Assembly (NCBI GenBank): GCA_028693235.1
Contig: JAQUVW010000002.1
Location: 124,001-188,000 of the forward strand
Source: Candidatus Gastranaerophilales bacterium
Lineage (GTDB): Bacteria; Cyanobacteriota; Vampirovibrionia; Gastranaerophilales; Gastranaerophilaceae
Direction of reading: 5' to 3'
Length of the DNA stretch: 64,000 nt
Part shown: piece after piece, positions 1 to 8,511 of the stretch
How the letters are laid out: each line of letters opens with the position of its first letter
How positions within the stretch are numbered: the stretch's first letter is position 1
Program-made: the position numbers and the translations under genes
Notes under the pieces: generated by a model
Seen by the model: only the letters and a program-made list of their open reading frames with translations
Told to the model about the DNA's origin: nothing
Databases searched by the model: none

Positions 1-227
1 AAAGATGATGATTCTTGAATTGACACATTGCCTATAGGTATTTTAACTACCTTAACCAATATATTTTTATTTGCTTGAACAATTTTTATAACATCACCCT
101 CTTTTAGTTGTTTTGAGGGCTTTGCGACATTATCATTGACATATATTCGCCCTTGGTCAGATACATCGTTAGCAACCGTTCTTCGTTTTATAAGTCTTGA
201 TACTTTTAAATATTTATCTAATCTCAT
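1..227 (-). CDS. S4-domain RNA-binding protein, RqcP/Hsp15-like (3' part cut by window edge)
   Basis: The visible N-terminal part, about 75 residues, begins [19 protein letters not shown] and continues with [20 protein letters not shown], which is the S4 RNA-binding fold of the RqcP (YabO)/Hsp15 family. Known members bind the 50S subunit and take part in ribosome-associated quality control. The ATG overlaps the stop of the upstream DciA-like gene by one base (TAATG), which implies translational coupling in an mnmE-dciA-like-rqcP operon read leftwards. The C-terminus runs off the window, so full length is unknown. Confidence 0.75.
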   Translation of the reverse strand, partial: MRLDKYLKVSRLIKRRTVANDVSDQGRIYVNDNVAKPSKQLKEGDVIKIVQANKNILVKVVKIPIGNVSIQESSS

Positions 228-553
228 TATTTTTTCCAATTTTTATAATCAAATCTAATATCTTCAACTTTTAAATCCAGTTCTTCTGCCTTTTGAGAAA
301 TAATTTCCATCAAATTTTTTTTTGATAAAAAAAGTTCATTTGCAATAAAAGAATTAGCACATAAAACTGTCAAAACATTTTTATCGTTTAATTCAATAGG
401 TCTTGAAAGTTTAGAAATCTTTTCACCGACCAAATCTGCCCAAGAATTAAAAAAAATATCCTTATTGGTTTCCTTTGGTGCATTATAGCTAATGCCTAGG
501 GCTCCAATAATATCTTTTATCGATTCAAAATCACTATATAAGATTTTTTTCAT
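227..553 (-). CDS. DUF721/DciA-like protein
   Basis: This 108-residue protein has the DUF721 pattern: a W-x2-LVG core ([19 protein letters not shown]), a short basic stretch, and a terminal [11 protein letters not shown]721 includes DciA, the ancestral loader of the replicative helicase DnaB in bacteria without DnaC/DnaI. A helicase-loading role is likely but inferred from family only. It lies one base downstream of mnmE and overlaps the S4 gene, so the three are co-transcribed. A candidate origin lies about 6.5 kb to the right. Confidence 0.7.
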   Translation of the reverse strand: MKKILYSDFESIKDIIGALGISYNAPKETNKDIFFNSWADLVGEKISKLSRPIELNDKNVLTVLCANSFIANELFLSKKNLMEIISQKAEELDLKVEDIRFDYKNWKK

Positions 554-554
554 T

Positions 555-1892
555 TTATTTTCCTATACAGAAGTTTTCAAAAATATTATCCAAAACTTCG
601 TCTGTAATAACTTCGCCCGAGACCTCACTCACATGCATTAAGGCTGTTTTTATATCAATAGAAATTAAATCCTGAATTTCCATTAATTGAGTAGCCTTCA
701 AAGCTTGTATAAGGGCTTCTTTTGAACGTTCTAAACATTCTTGTTGTCGCTGATTGGTGATAAATTCACCTTCTAAATCATTATTTTCTATAACTATTTT
801 TTTAATTTCTTTTTTCAAATTTTCAATATTTTCGCCTGTTTTTACAGAAACAGAAAGAACATTATCTGTAGATTTTTTATGCAAATCAAATTTTGAAGCA
901 ATTTTTATAAATGGCTTATCTTGAATTAAATTGAAAATTTCTTCATCTTCAGTTGTTATTCCTTTCACAATATCAAAAAGGAAAAGCACAATGTCAGCTT
1001 CAGCTATACATTTTTTTGTATAATCTATTCCGATAGATTCAACTTTGTCGATATTTTCCGCATCTCTAATTCCTGCAGTATCAATGATTGTAGCGGAAAT
1101 ACCATCTAAATCAATCGTTTCTTGGATTATATCACGTGTTGTCCCGGCAATCTCAGTGACTATTGCTCTATCTAAATTTAAAAGGGTATTAAATAAAGAA
1201 GATTTCCCGACATTAGGACGACCAACAACTGCAATTTTTATGCCTTGTCTTAGAATATTAGAACTTTTTGAAAATTTCAAAATATAATCAATTGAGTCAA
1301 TTGCTGATTTTATTTTTTCTTCTAAAACATTGTAATCAGGCTCTTTAACATCTTCGGGAAAATCAACCGCCGCAATAATTAAAGAATATAAATTAAAAAG
1401 AATATCTTTTATTTTATTAACTTCTTGAGATAATTTTCCTGATAAATTTTTAGCACTTTTCATTGCAAAAGTAGTTGTTTTCGCATGTATTAAATCCAAT
1501 ACAGCTTCTGCTTGTGACAAATCGAGTTTTTTATTAAGAAAAGCTCTTTTAGTATATTCTCCTCGTTCGGCAAGTCTTGCTCCGTTTTTTATTGTTAAAT
1601 CGAGAATTTTCCTTACAACATTAATACCGCCATGGCATTGAATTTCTATAACATCTTCACCTGTATAGCTGTTGGGTTTTTGAAATGGCAAAACTACCAC
1701 TTCGTCAACAAAATCGCCACCATCTATAATCCAACCATGTGCGATTTTTCCTGTTTTAATTTTTTTATTGGAAAAGATTTTTTGAATTATATCAAAAGCT
1801 TTTGTTCCGGAAACCCTTATAATACCAACTCCGCCCACTCCTAAAGGGGTGGCAATCGCACTAATTGTATCCATTTCATATTTTATAGCCAT
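555..1892 (-). CDS. mnmE: tRNA modification GTPase MnmE
   Basis: MnmE works with MnmG to add the carboxymethylaminomethyl group to U34 of certain tRNAs. The 445 residues are full length. The N-terminal folate-binding part starts DTISAIATPLGVGGVGIIRVSG, the G domain near residue 220 has GRPNVGKSS and DTAGIRD, and the protein ends in the invariant FCIGK whose Cys is functional. An alternative ATG lies six codons in. Neither start has a clear Shine-Dalgarno. TTGTTA-N17-TATTAT ends six bases before the first ATG, so the message may be leaderless. Confidence 0.95.
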   Translation of the reverse strand: MAIKYEMDTISAIATPLGVGGVGIIRVSGTKAFDIIQKIFSNKKIKTGKIAHGWIIDGGDFVDEVVVLPFQKPNSYTGEDVIEIQCHGGINVVRKILDLTIKNGARLAERGEYTKRAFLNKKLDLSQAEAVLDLIHAKTTTFAMKSAKNLSGKLSQEVNKIKDILFNLYSLIIAAVDFPEDVKEPDYNVLEEKIKSAIDSIDYILKFSKSSNILRQGIKIAVVGRPNVGKSSLFNTLLNLDRAIVTEIAGTTRDIIQETIDLDGISATIIDTAGIRDAENIDKVESIGIDYTKKCIAEADIVLFLFDIVKGITTEDEEIFNLIQDKPFIKIASKFDLHKKSTDNVLSVSVKTGENIENLKKEIKKIVIENNDLEGEFITNQRQQECLERSKEALIQALKATQLMEIQDLISIDIKTALMHVSEVSGEVITDEVLDNIFENFCIGK

Positions 1893-1928
1893 AATACAAT
1901 AATATAATTAAATCTTATATTTAACAAG

Positions 1929-1955
1929 AAGCGGACGATTTTTGCTCGCCCGCTT
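1929..1955 (-). terminator. Hairpin after the 1971-2633 gene
   Basis: AAGCGGACG and CGCCCGCTT pair as a 9 bp stem with one mismatch around a 9-base loop, 15 bases beyond the stop of the hypothetical gene. The U tract is weak, so this is a probable rather than certain intrinsic terminator. Confidence 0.45.
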
Positions 1956-1970
1956 GAGTTGTAAGGTTTA

Positions 1971-2633
1971 TTATGCCGCTAACAAGGTTATCAATTGAGC
2001 AATATCTGCGGCACTTAATGTCGGTGTTGTATTGCTTTTGTTTAAAGCATTGTATAATTGCGTTTGATAACTATTGTTTGTAGATAAACCTGATTGATTA
2101 TTTTTTCCCATGTTATAAAGATTTTGTTGATAATTATTCAAATAATCAGTTAAAAAACTTAAATAATTATATTGATTTTGAAGTTCATCATTAACAAGTT
2201 CATTTCTTTTTGACTGAATATTTTCAGCAAGAGTTGCCATAGAATCCGCTCTTTTAGACTCAAGAGAATTCAAATTCTCTAAGAAAATAGAATTGTCTAA
2301 ATTTCCAAATCTTGAAGCTGAATCATTTTGCAAATTTTTAATCATTGGAGAATAGATATCATCAATGCTTTTTGCACCTTTTTTAGTATAAGCATCAATT
2401 TGTGAATTCAAATTTTGAATAGTTTCTGGCAAAAATGTGTTTACCTTGGGCAAATTTTCCAACAAAGAATTTTGAGCATAAGAGTTCAAGGCTTTTTGCT
2501 CCGGAGTTTCATTGTAATTTGTGTAAATAGTTCCACCATCAATGTAAGAGTTTACAACAGGGACTCCATTGACAGATGTAACACTTTGAGTTGCTGAAGG
2601 CAACATTTGTGATGTTTTTGAGGTTTTTCCCAT
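1971..2633 (-). CDS. Hypothetical protein, possibly phage-virion-like
   Basis: I chose the ATG at 2633 because AAGGA sits just before it; the frame opens 17 codons earlier without a good site. The 220-residue product starts MGKTSKTSQMLPSATQ, has no signal peptide or membrane segment, and is rich in Asn, Gln and Ser. Its middle (TPEQKAL, later SASRFGNLDNS and a long helical LESKRADSMATLAENIQ) resembles the helical repeats of some podovirus-type tail or adaptor proteins. That likeness is recalled from pattern only. No other phage gene is nearby. Function unknown. Confidence 0.65.
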   Translation of the reverse strand: MGKTSKTSQMLPSATQSVTSVNGVPVVNSYIDGGTIYTNYNETPEQKALNSYAQNSLLENLPKVNTFLPETIQNLNSQIDAYTKKGAKSIDDIYSPMIKNLQNDSASRFGNLDNSIFLENLNSLESKRADSMATLAENIQSKRNELVNDELQNQYNYLSFLTDYLNNYQQNLYNMGKNNQSGLSTNNSYQTQLYNALNKSNTTPTLSAADIAQLITLLAA

Positions 2634-2804
2634 TATTTTTCCTTTCTTTTGACAAGGAAAAAAAGAAAAACAAGAAGTTTGCATTTGACCTAACTATTGT
2701 AACATTTGAATACTATTTTTGTAAACTTAGAAAATATATTAATTAAATATTGCAGACCTTGAATAAATGTTATATTATAAAAACATACACAAAAAGGTTT
2801 CCAA

Positions 2805-3140
2805 ATGTCTAAAGATTGTATTTTTTGTAAAATAGCAAATAAAGAAATTCCTTGTGATTTTATTTATGAAAATGAAAACGTTGTTGCTTTTAATGATTTG
2901 AATCCTCAAGCACCTACTCATTTTTTAGTCATTCCGAAAAAACATTTTGCTTCTCTTAATGAAACTAATGACGACAAAATATTGTCAGAAGTTTTAAATG
3001 GAGTAAAAGAAACCGTTAAAAAACTTGGAATTAATGAATATAGAACGGTTATTAACACTGGTGAAAAAGCAGGTCAAACGGTTTTTCATCTCCATGCACA
3101 CGTTCTTGCCGATAGAGATTTAAAATGGCCTCCGGGCTAG
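2805..3140 (+). CDS. HIT-family (HinT-like) nucleotide hydrolase
   Basis: The 111-residue protein has the histidine triad HLHAH at residues 95-99 and the terminal WPPG typical of HinT, which hydrolyses AMP-linked phosphoramidates. CIFCKI near the N-terminus gives the two Cys found in zinc-containing members. AAAAAGG precedes the ATG. The last codons overlap or abut the next small gene, so the two are probably co-transcribed. Confidence 0.92.
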   Translation: MSKDCIFCKIANKEIPCDFIYENENVVAFNDLNPQAPTHFLVIPKKHFASLNETNDDKILSEVLNGVKETVKKLGINEYRTVINTGEKAGQTVFHLHAHVLADRDLKWPPG

Positions 3141-3454
3141 AAATAAGAGAAATGCAATATCTAAGATGGTATGACAAAGACCCTGTATTAAAAGAATTTA
3201 TGAATATTCTGGAAGCTCTTCCCAAAGATACAGTAAATATGGTCGCTCAGGACTTTATACAAATTATAATGGAATCAGGTTTAATTGATGCTGATTACAC
3301 TATTTCTATGCTTGATAAAACTTCTCCTCGTCAATATAACAGATGGTACGATAAAGACTACAATCTGCATACCTGTATAGAATTGTTAAAAAATCTTGAT
3401 GAACAAAAAAAAGAATTCTTCTTGATACTTTTAAAGAATCCTTTTTTCACTTGA
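3125..3454 (+). CDS. Small protein with a duplicated RWYDKD motif
   Basis: The frame gives 109 residues if it starts inside the end of the HIT gene, or 100 from the ATG at 3152; both starts have only weak AGAGA-type sites. The protein is built of two similar halves, each opening with RWYDKD (around residues 14 and 72) followed by a helical stretch of about 40 residues. It is cytosolic by appearance, with no signal peptide. I do not recognise a function. It sits tightly between hinT-like and SDR genes on the same strand. Confidence 0.7.
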   Translation: MASGLEIREMQYLRWYDKDPVLKEFMNILEALPKDTVNMVAQDFIQIIMESGLIDADYTISMLDKTSPRQYNRWYDKDYNLHTCIELLKNLDEQKKEFFLILLKNPFFT

Positions 3455-3469
3455 TAACGGATATCTATT

Positions 3470-4207
3470 ATGAACAAAAATAAAAATATACTTATAACAG
3501 GCTCCTCCAAGGGGATTGGACTTGCTATAGCAAAAGTTTTAAATACAAAAAATAATAATGTTATTATCACAGGGCGTGACAAAGACCGCTTGTTTAAAGT
3601 AATAAATGAACACAAGTTCAGTGCTTTTTTTGCATTTGATTTAACAAAAGAAAATGCACCCCAAGAGCTAATCCAAATAATAGAAAACACATACGGGTCA
3701 ATAGATATTCTCATAAATAATGCCGGTGAGTATGTATATAATCCTATCGAAAAAACGACTGAAGCAGAAATTGAAAGATTGTTTAAACTTAATTCGATAG
3801 CTCCTTATCTTTTAACAAGAGCCGTTATTCCTAAAATGAAAGAAAAAAAATGGGGAAGAATTATAAATATAGGTTCAATATCCGGTGCTGTAGGTGAGGG
3901 AAATGCGTCACTATACTCAATGACAAAATCTGCTTTTTCAGGTTTTACAAAAGCTCTTGCTCTTGAACTTGCTCAAGATAATATAACCGTAAACACTATT
4001 AACCCCGGCTGGGTTGATACAGAACTTGTAAATAATGATAATCTTGAAGATACTTTTTCCAAAGAAGAAATAATAGAAATGATTCCCCAAAGAAGATTTG
4101 TACACCCTGACGAAGTCGGAAACTTGTGTAAATATCTTATTTCTGATAATGCTAAAGGTTTGACAGGGCAATCAATTAACCTATGTGCAGGATTATCTAT
4201 CGGATAA
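3470..4207 (+). CDS. SDR-family oxidoreductase, FabG-like
   Basis: This is a classical short-chain dehydrogenase/reductase of 245 residues. The NAD(P) site is TGSSKGIG at 10-17, NNAG follows at 83-86, catalytic Ser is near 136-138, and Y149-x3-K153 forms the catalytic pair. PGWVDTEL follows the active site as in 3-oxoacyl-ACP reductases. Substrate cannot be told from sequence: FabG-like reductase or a sugar/alcohol dehydrogenase are both possible. It begins 15 bases after the preceding gene, so it is likely in the same transcript. Confidence 0.85.
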   Translation: MNKNKNILITGSSKGIGLAIAKVLNTKNNNVIITGRDKDRLFKVINEHKFSAFFAFDLTKENAPQELIQIIENTYGSIDILINNAGEYVYNPIEKTTEAEIERLFKLNSIAPYLLTRAVIPKMKEKKWGRIINIGSISGAVGEGNASLYSMTKSAFSGFTKALALELAQDNITVNTINPGWVDTELVNNDNLEDTFSKEEIIEMIPQRRFVHPDEVGNLCKYLISDNAKGLTGQSINLCAGLSIG

Positions 4208-4278
4208 AATAACACTTTTCGTCAATGTTTTTATTGACTGATAAATTTATAGTCTTACTATAGGGGCTACCGTTTTAG

Positions 4279-4488
4279 ATGAATAATAATCTTCTTTTAA
4301 ACAATCCGTCTGATAATTCTAAAAAGGCTGAAAAATATATATACAAATATCTGAATGAATTAAAAATCCATTTTAATCTATCAGATAAATGTATAATAAA
4401 AATTTTATCGAAATGCCTTTCTAATATAAAAAAAACATCAATGAAAGAATCTTGGTGGAAAAAAGCCTTTCAAAAAACAGAAGAATAA
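4279..4488 (+). CDS. Small hypothetical protein
   Basis: A 69-residue basic protein with a predicted helical core (KKAEKYIYKYLNELKIHFNL) and a C-terminal SWWKKAF. AGGGG lies about ten bases before the ATG, somewhat far for a ribosome site. The gene ends 11 bases before the convergent site-2 protease gene. I do not recognise it; the conserved-looking Trp pair suggests it is real. Confidence 0.55.
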   Translation: MNNNLLLNNPSDNSKKAEKYIYKYLNELKIHFNLSDKCIIKILSKCLSNIKKTSMKESWWKKAFQKTEE

Positions 4489-4499
4489 TTTTTCAAATA

Positions 4500-5873
4500 C
4501 TAAATTTGTTTTGTAACAAGAGCAAAAACGTCATTAAATATAATCAAAATCATTAAAATAACAAGCAAATAGAAGAATAAATTCCCTACAACTTCCATTG
4601 CCTTTTCATTTAACGGTTTTCCTCTCATTTTTTCTACCAACAAGAAAAACACATGCCCGCCATCTAAAGCCGGTATAGGCAAAAGATTAATAATTGCAAG
4701 ATTTAAACTGATTATAGCAGTCAACAACAGTCCTTTAAACAAACCTTGATACTGAATAACATCAGAGCCAATTTTTGTTATAGCAACAATTCCGTGCATT
4801 TCTTGAACAGGCACTTTTCCCATAATCATTTTACTCAATCCGTATATCATCATAGATGTGTTGTAATAAATATAATCAGATGTATTTTTCATAACTTTTA
4901 TTGGATTTCTGGTTTTATTCATATTTTCTTTGATTTTTTTCTCAATACCAATCATACCGTTTTCATCGGGATAAATATCGTTTAATTTAATTTGTTGACC
5001 ATTTCTCAAAACTATTATTTGCAATGGTTTATAGGTATCACTCATAGCTGTTGCTATATCTTTTACAGAAATATTTTCATCTTCAACGGTATAATATTTT
5101 TTATTTTTTATATCATTTCTTATTTTAAGTTGTTTTTCGTCCAAATTTATTTCGTTTTCTGATTTTTTAACTTTTTCAAAACCTAAAAGCTCATCATAGG
5201 TAAAATGAACAGGTTGTTCAGCATCAAATTGAGGTAATTTTATAGTAGTTCCTTTTCTAATATATTCACCTCTGCTTATGTCGTTAATCTTAAGCAGTTC
5301 TGTTTCTTTTTTATTAACAAGCCTAAGGTCAGTAGTACCATCATAAGATTTAGACGCATTCAAATATTTATTCATAACGATAGGCAAATTGTCTTTAGAG
5401 CCATTAATAGAATAAATTATATCTTCTGATTGAAGCCCGGAAACGACTGTAGAAGGAGTTGCCGTTTGCAAAATTTTTGCAACAGATGTTTGGTAACTGT
5501 TAGATGGCAAATAACCCCAAATCATTCCTGCTAAATATACTATTAAAACAGCAAACAAAAAATTAGAAATAACGCCGGCTAAAACAACAGCAAGACGTTG
5601 CCTTATAGGTTTATTCATAAATCTTTCCGGAGAATCTTTAGGAAGTTCTGAATTTTCATCATCATCTGGAAAAGAAACATATCCGCCTAACAAAAAAGCG
5701 TGGATTAAAAATTCTGTATCTCCGAATTTTTTACTATACAAAGTTGGACCGAAAGGAAGCCCGAAACCAAATTTATCAACTTTCATTTTAAACAGTTTTG
5801 CAACGAAAAAATGACCTGCTTCATGAACTAATATCAACAAACTTATTAGTAATATCATTATAATCAGGTTCAT
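4500..5873 (-). CDS. rseP: Site-2 protease (RseP/MmpA-type intramembrane metalloprotease)
   Basis: A 457-residue M50 protease. The zinc motif HEAGH is at 17-21 in the first membrane helix, and the LDGGH motif that supplies the third ligand is near residue 405 in a C-terminal helix, preceded by NLLPIPA. Several hydrophobic segments lie at the N- and C-ends. The roughly 250-residue middle is extracytoplasmic, holds at least one PDZ-like part (VVSGLQSEDIIYSING) and is larger than usual. Homologues cut anti-sigma factors and remnant signal peptides in the membrane. The substrate here is unknown. Confidence 0.9.
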   Translation of the reverse strand: MNLIIMILLISLLILVHEAGHFFVAKLFKMKVDKFGFGLPFGPTLYSKKFGDTEFLIHAFLLGGYVSFPDDDENSELPKDSPERFMNKPIRQRLAVVLAGVISNFLFAVLIVYLAGMIWGYLPSNSYQTSVAKILQTATPSTVVSGLQSEDIIYSINGSKDNLPIVMNKYLNASKSYDGTTDLRLVNKKETELLKINDISRGEYIRKGTTIKLPQFDAEQPVHFTYDELLGFEKVKKSENEINLDEKQLKIRNDIKNKKYYTVEDENISVKDIATAMSDTYKPLQIIVLRNGQQIKLNDIYPDENGMIGIEKKIKENMNKTRNPIKVMKNTSDYIYYNTSMMIYGLSKMIMGKVPVQEMHGIVAITKIGSDVIQYQGLFKGLLLTAIISLNLAIINLLPIPALDGGHVFFLLVEKMRGKPLNEKAMEVVGNLFFYLLVILMILIIFNDVFALVTKQI

Positions 5874-5916
5874 ATATGCCTCTTCAATCCTTATTTATTT
5901 GTACTTATCTTTTTAC

Positions 5917-5928
5917 TATAATCATTCT
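5917..5928 (+). promoter_or_regulatory. -10 element directly before comF-like start
   Basis: TATAAT lies at 5917-5922 with exactly six bases before the ATG at 5929 and no Shine-Dalgarno. The transcript would begin at or next to the start codon. The -35 region is poor. Confidence 0.5.
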
Positions 5929-6594
5929 ATGATAAATTTGATAAAAAAACTACTTGATTACCTTTATAAACAAAAGTGCTATTTTTGTTCTCAATCTCTC
6001 GAAAATACGATTTTTTGTTCAAAATGCTATGATAAAATTAAATTTTTAGAATATAAAAAGCTTAATAATATTGATAGTTGTGCTATATATGGTGCAGTAT
6101 ATTACAAAGATATTATTAAAAAATTAATAAGAGGAGTCAAATATCACAATCAAAAAGAGCTTGCAAAATATCAAGCTAAATTGATGTTTGAATATTGGAA
6201 AAAAATACAATGCAAAAATGAAATTTATACAGTTGTTCCTGTTCCTTTACATAAAAACAGAATAAAAAAAAGAAAATACAACCACATGGATTTAGTAGGG
6301 GAAGAATTTTGCAAACTAACCGGATATTATTTCTGCCCTGATTTTGTTATCCGAGAAAAAGACACAAAACCACAATACAAATTAAATAAAGAAGAAAGAG
6401 AAAATAACCTGAAAAATGCTTTTTCTATAAATAAAGAACATAAACCCAAATCTCCCATCTTATTAATAGATGACATAACAACGACAGGCTCAACTTTTTA
6501 TGAAATAATTAAATTATTAAACAAAAATAGCATAAAGGATGTAACGGCTTTTGCAACAGCAATTCCCGAGCATAATAATTTTTACATACAATGA
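5929..6594 (+). CDS. ComF-family phosphoribosyltransferase-like protein
   Basis: ComF proteins are needed for DNA uptake in competent bacteria but are also widespread in others. The 221-residue product has four Cys in two pairs (C17, C20, C30, C33) that match the zinc finger at the ComF N-terminus, then VVPVPLH, KRKYNH, and the PRPP loop ILLIDDITTTGST near the C-terminus. I chose the ATG at 5929; a TTG ten codons upstream is in frame but lies before the -10 element. It overlaps the next gene by four bases (ATGA). Confidence 0.85.
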   Translation: MINLIKKLLDYLYKQKCYFCSQSLENTIFCSKCYDKIKFLEYKKLNNIDSCAIYGAVYYKDIIKKLIRGVKYHNQKELAKYQAKLMFEYWKKIQCKNEIYTVVPVPLHKNRIKKRKYNHMDLVGEEFCKLTGYYFCPDFVIREKDTKPQYKLNKEERENNLKNAFSINKEHKPKSPILLIDDITTTGSTFYEIIKLLNKNSIKDVTAFATAIPEHNNFYIQ

Positions 6595-6890
6595 TATTAA
6601 AAGAATTTGCAGAATATTTACAAAATAATATAGAAGACTCATCGGTATATCTTTTAAACAAATGGATAAAAGATATACTAGAAACGCCTCCTCAATCAAA
6701 AGTAGAACAAGTTATCCATGCAGAAATATATATAGCAAAAAATAAATATAACGACACATTGCTAATAGGAAAAAGTGACAGCGGAAGAAAACTAATAGAC
6801 ACTTTATACAATTTTGCATTGAGTTTTGAACAACAAAAACTTGCTCGATGGTTACATACAAAAAAACCTGATGATTTTAAAAATTGTTAA
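6591..6890 (+). CDS. Hypothetical protein downstream of comF
   Basis: The 99-residue protein overlaps comF by ATGA and so is translationally coupled to it. It is mainly helical, without signal peptide or membrane segment (AEYLQNNIEDSSVYLLNKW, then IYIAKNKYNDTLLIGKSDSG). I do not recognise a domain. A hairpin follows its stop codon, marking the end of the transcript. Confidence 0.65.
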   Translation: MILKEFAEYLQNNIEDSSVYLLNKWIKDILETPPQSKVEQVIHAEIYIAKNKYNDTLLIGKSDSGRKLIDTLYNFALSFEQQKLARWLHTKKPDDFKNC

Positions 6891-6927
6891 AACATGCACT
6901 ATGAGCATGTTTCCATGCCTTTTTTTT
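6891..6927 (+). terminator. Probable terminator of the comF operon
   Basis: AACATGC (6891-6897) and GCATGTT (6905-6911) form a 7 bp stem with a 7-base loop right after the stop codon. A run of eight T follows at 6920-6927, eight bases beyond the stem. Confidence 0.5.
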
Positions 6928-6970
6928 GTATTATAATAAATTATTTTATTTTAACGACTTGTTCAAAACC

Positions 6971-7039
6971 TGTGTATAACTGTTTATAAATTATTTTTTT
7001 CTGTTTAAATTTTTATATTTTTTCAGATACTTATAAACA
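6971..7039. other. Cluster of DnaA-box-like sites, candidate oriC
   Basis: TGTGTATAA at 6971-6979 is an exact match, on the minus strand, to the TTATNCACA DnaA box. TGTTTATAA at 6981-6989 and TTATAAACA at 7031-7039 each differ from it at one position. They sit in an AT-rich non-coding stretch (6891-7371) directly before dnaN, the place where some cyanobacteria have their origin. I see nothing else in the gap except a doubtful short frame at 7089-7298. Confidence 0.4.
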
Positions 7040-7371
7040 CCCCTTTTGCAAAAAATAATAAGCTTGTACAAAAAAACCAAATAATAAAATGTTTTCTACA
7101 AGTTTTAAAAAAAGCTATACGGTTGATTTAATTGAAAGACATGGTTTTTTCTACAGCTTTTTGATTCTTTATTACTTATTATTATTTTATTTTATTTATT
7201 TAAGAGAACTACTTTTTAAAGATAAAAATATAACCTTCAAAAGTTACCTTTTTGAAAATTCTGATTTATGGTTAATTTTTTTTAAAAAGTTTATATAATA
7301 CCATGTTTCGGTTATAATTTTTTAATAAAGCTTTAATATTTGTTTAAAGAGAAGATTATAGAGGGAAAAAT

Positions 7372-8490
7372 ATGCTTTTTACAATTGATAGAGATTCGTT
7401 GCTAAATAAATTGAAAATTGTTGAAAAAATAACAATACCACGTGGTATTCAACCTGTTTTAGCAAACATATTGTTTGAAGCAACGGAAGGTACCCTCAAG
7501 TTAAGTGCTACAGACCTTGATATTTCTATAATTACTAATACAATGGCTTCTGTAAAAGAGGAAGGAAAAATTACACTTCCAGCTAAAAAAACTTTTGAAA
7601 TTGTTTCTAAACTACCTGACAAACCGGTTGATTTTTCATTGAATAAAGATACAAATGTAGTAACAATAACATGCGGACATTCAAAATTTGATATAATAGG
7701 TATTTCCGCAGAGGAATTTCCTGTTTTAAGCACAGAAGAAGAACTTTCCAAAAAAGAATCTATCGAAATTGATATGGAACCTTTTGTTAAATCAATAAAA
7801 CATACAGTTTATGCTGCAGCAAATTATGAAAACAGAAATATAATAAGTGGTGTTTTTTGTAACATTGCAGATGAAAAGCTAGAAATGGCAGCAACAGATG
7901 GTAATAGATTAACAAGAATTATTGAAAATATTAAAAATAAAGACGAAAAAACAGCAAAAATTGTTATTCCGTCAAAAACATTGCAAGAATTTTTAAGAGT
8001 CAGCTCTTTTGTAGCAGAAGAAAAAGTTGCATTGCACGTAGATTCTGCAAAAGTTATTATTCAAACAAAGAGCTTTTTGATTATATCAAGATTGTTAGAG
8101 GGCGAATATCCTCCTTATAAACAATTAATTCCTGCAAAAACAGAAAAAACAGCCATAGTTAAAAGAGATGATTTGATAAGTGCATTAGAGAGAGTCTCTT
8201 GTATGGTTAATGATAGAACCAGCATTGTAAAATTTGTATTTGAAGAAGGAAAATTGTTATTGAAAGCGGAAACTCCAGATTCAGGTACATCAGAAGATAT
8301 GATTGATGTAGAGTATGAAGGTGAAGAACTTGCAATCGCATTTAATTATAAATATGTATTGGATTCAGTTAAAATAATGGAAAGTAAAAATACTCAAATA
8401 GGATTAGGTGGAAGTCTTTCTGCAACTATATTTAAACCAGATAGTGAAGAAGATTATTTGTGCTTGATAATGCCGATTCAAATTAGATAA
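7372..8490 (+). CDS. dnaN: DNA polymerase III beta subunit (sliding clamp)
   Basis: The 372 residues are full length for the three-domain clamp that tethers polymerase III to DNA. Clear family marks are SATDLDISI near residue 45, the GEYPPYKQLIP segment of domain two-three, and the conserved C-terminal LIMPIQIR. AGAGGG lies a few bases before the ATG. No dnaA is visible in the window; the gene follows the DnaA-box cluster and leads into thrB, pgk and typA on the same strand. Confidence 0.97.
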   Translation: MLFTIDRDSLLNKLKIVEKITIPRGIQPVLANILFEATEGTLKLSATDLDISIITNTMASVKEEGKITLPAKKTFEIVSKLPDKPVDFSLNKDTNVVTITCGHSKFDIIGISAEEFPVLSTEEELSKKESIEIDMEPFVKSIKHTVYAAANYENRNIISGVFCNIADEKLEMAATDGNRLTRIIENIKNKDEKTAKIVIPSKTLQEFLRVSSFVAEEKVALHVDSAKVIIQTKSFLIISRLLEGEYPPYKQLIPAKTEKTAIVKRDDLISALERVSCMVNDRTSIVKFVFEEGKLLLKAETPDSGTSEDMIDVEYEGEELAIAFNYKYVLDSVKIMESKNTQIGLGGSLSATIFKPDSEEDYLCLIMPIQIR

Positions 8491-8511
8491 ATTTAGAAAG
8501 TAAGAATAGAG

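Noticed and set aside
4221-4238. GTCAAT-GTTTTT-ATTGAC hairpin after the SDR gene
   Set aside because: Stem of six weak pairs and no T run; not convincing as a terminator.
7089-7298. 69-codon plus-strand frame before dnaN
   Set aside because: No ribosome-binding site, composition of Phe/Leu/Lys/Tyr expected from random AT-rich DNA, and it lies in the candidate origin region.
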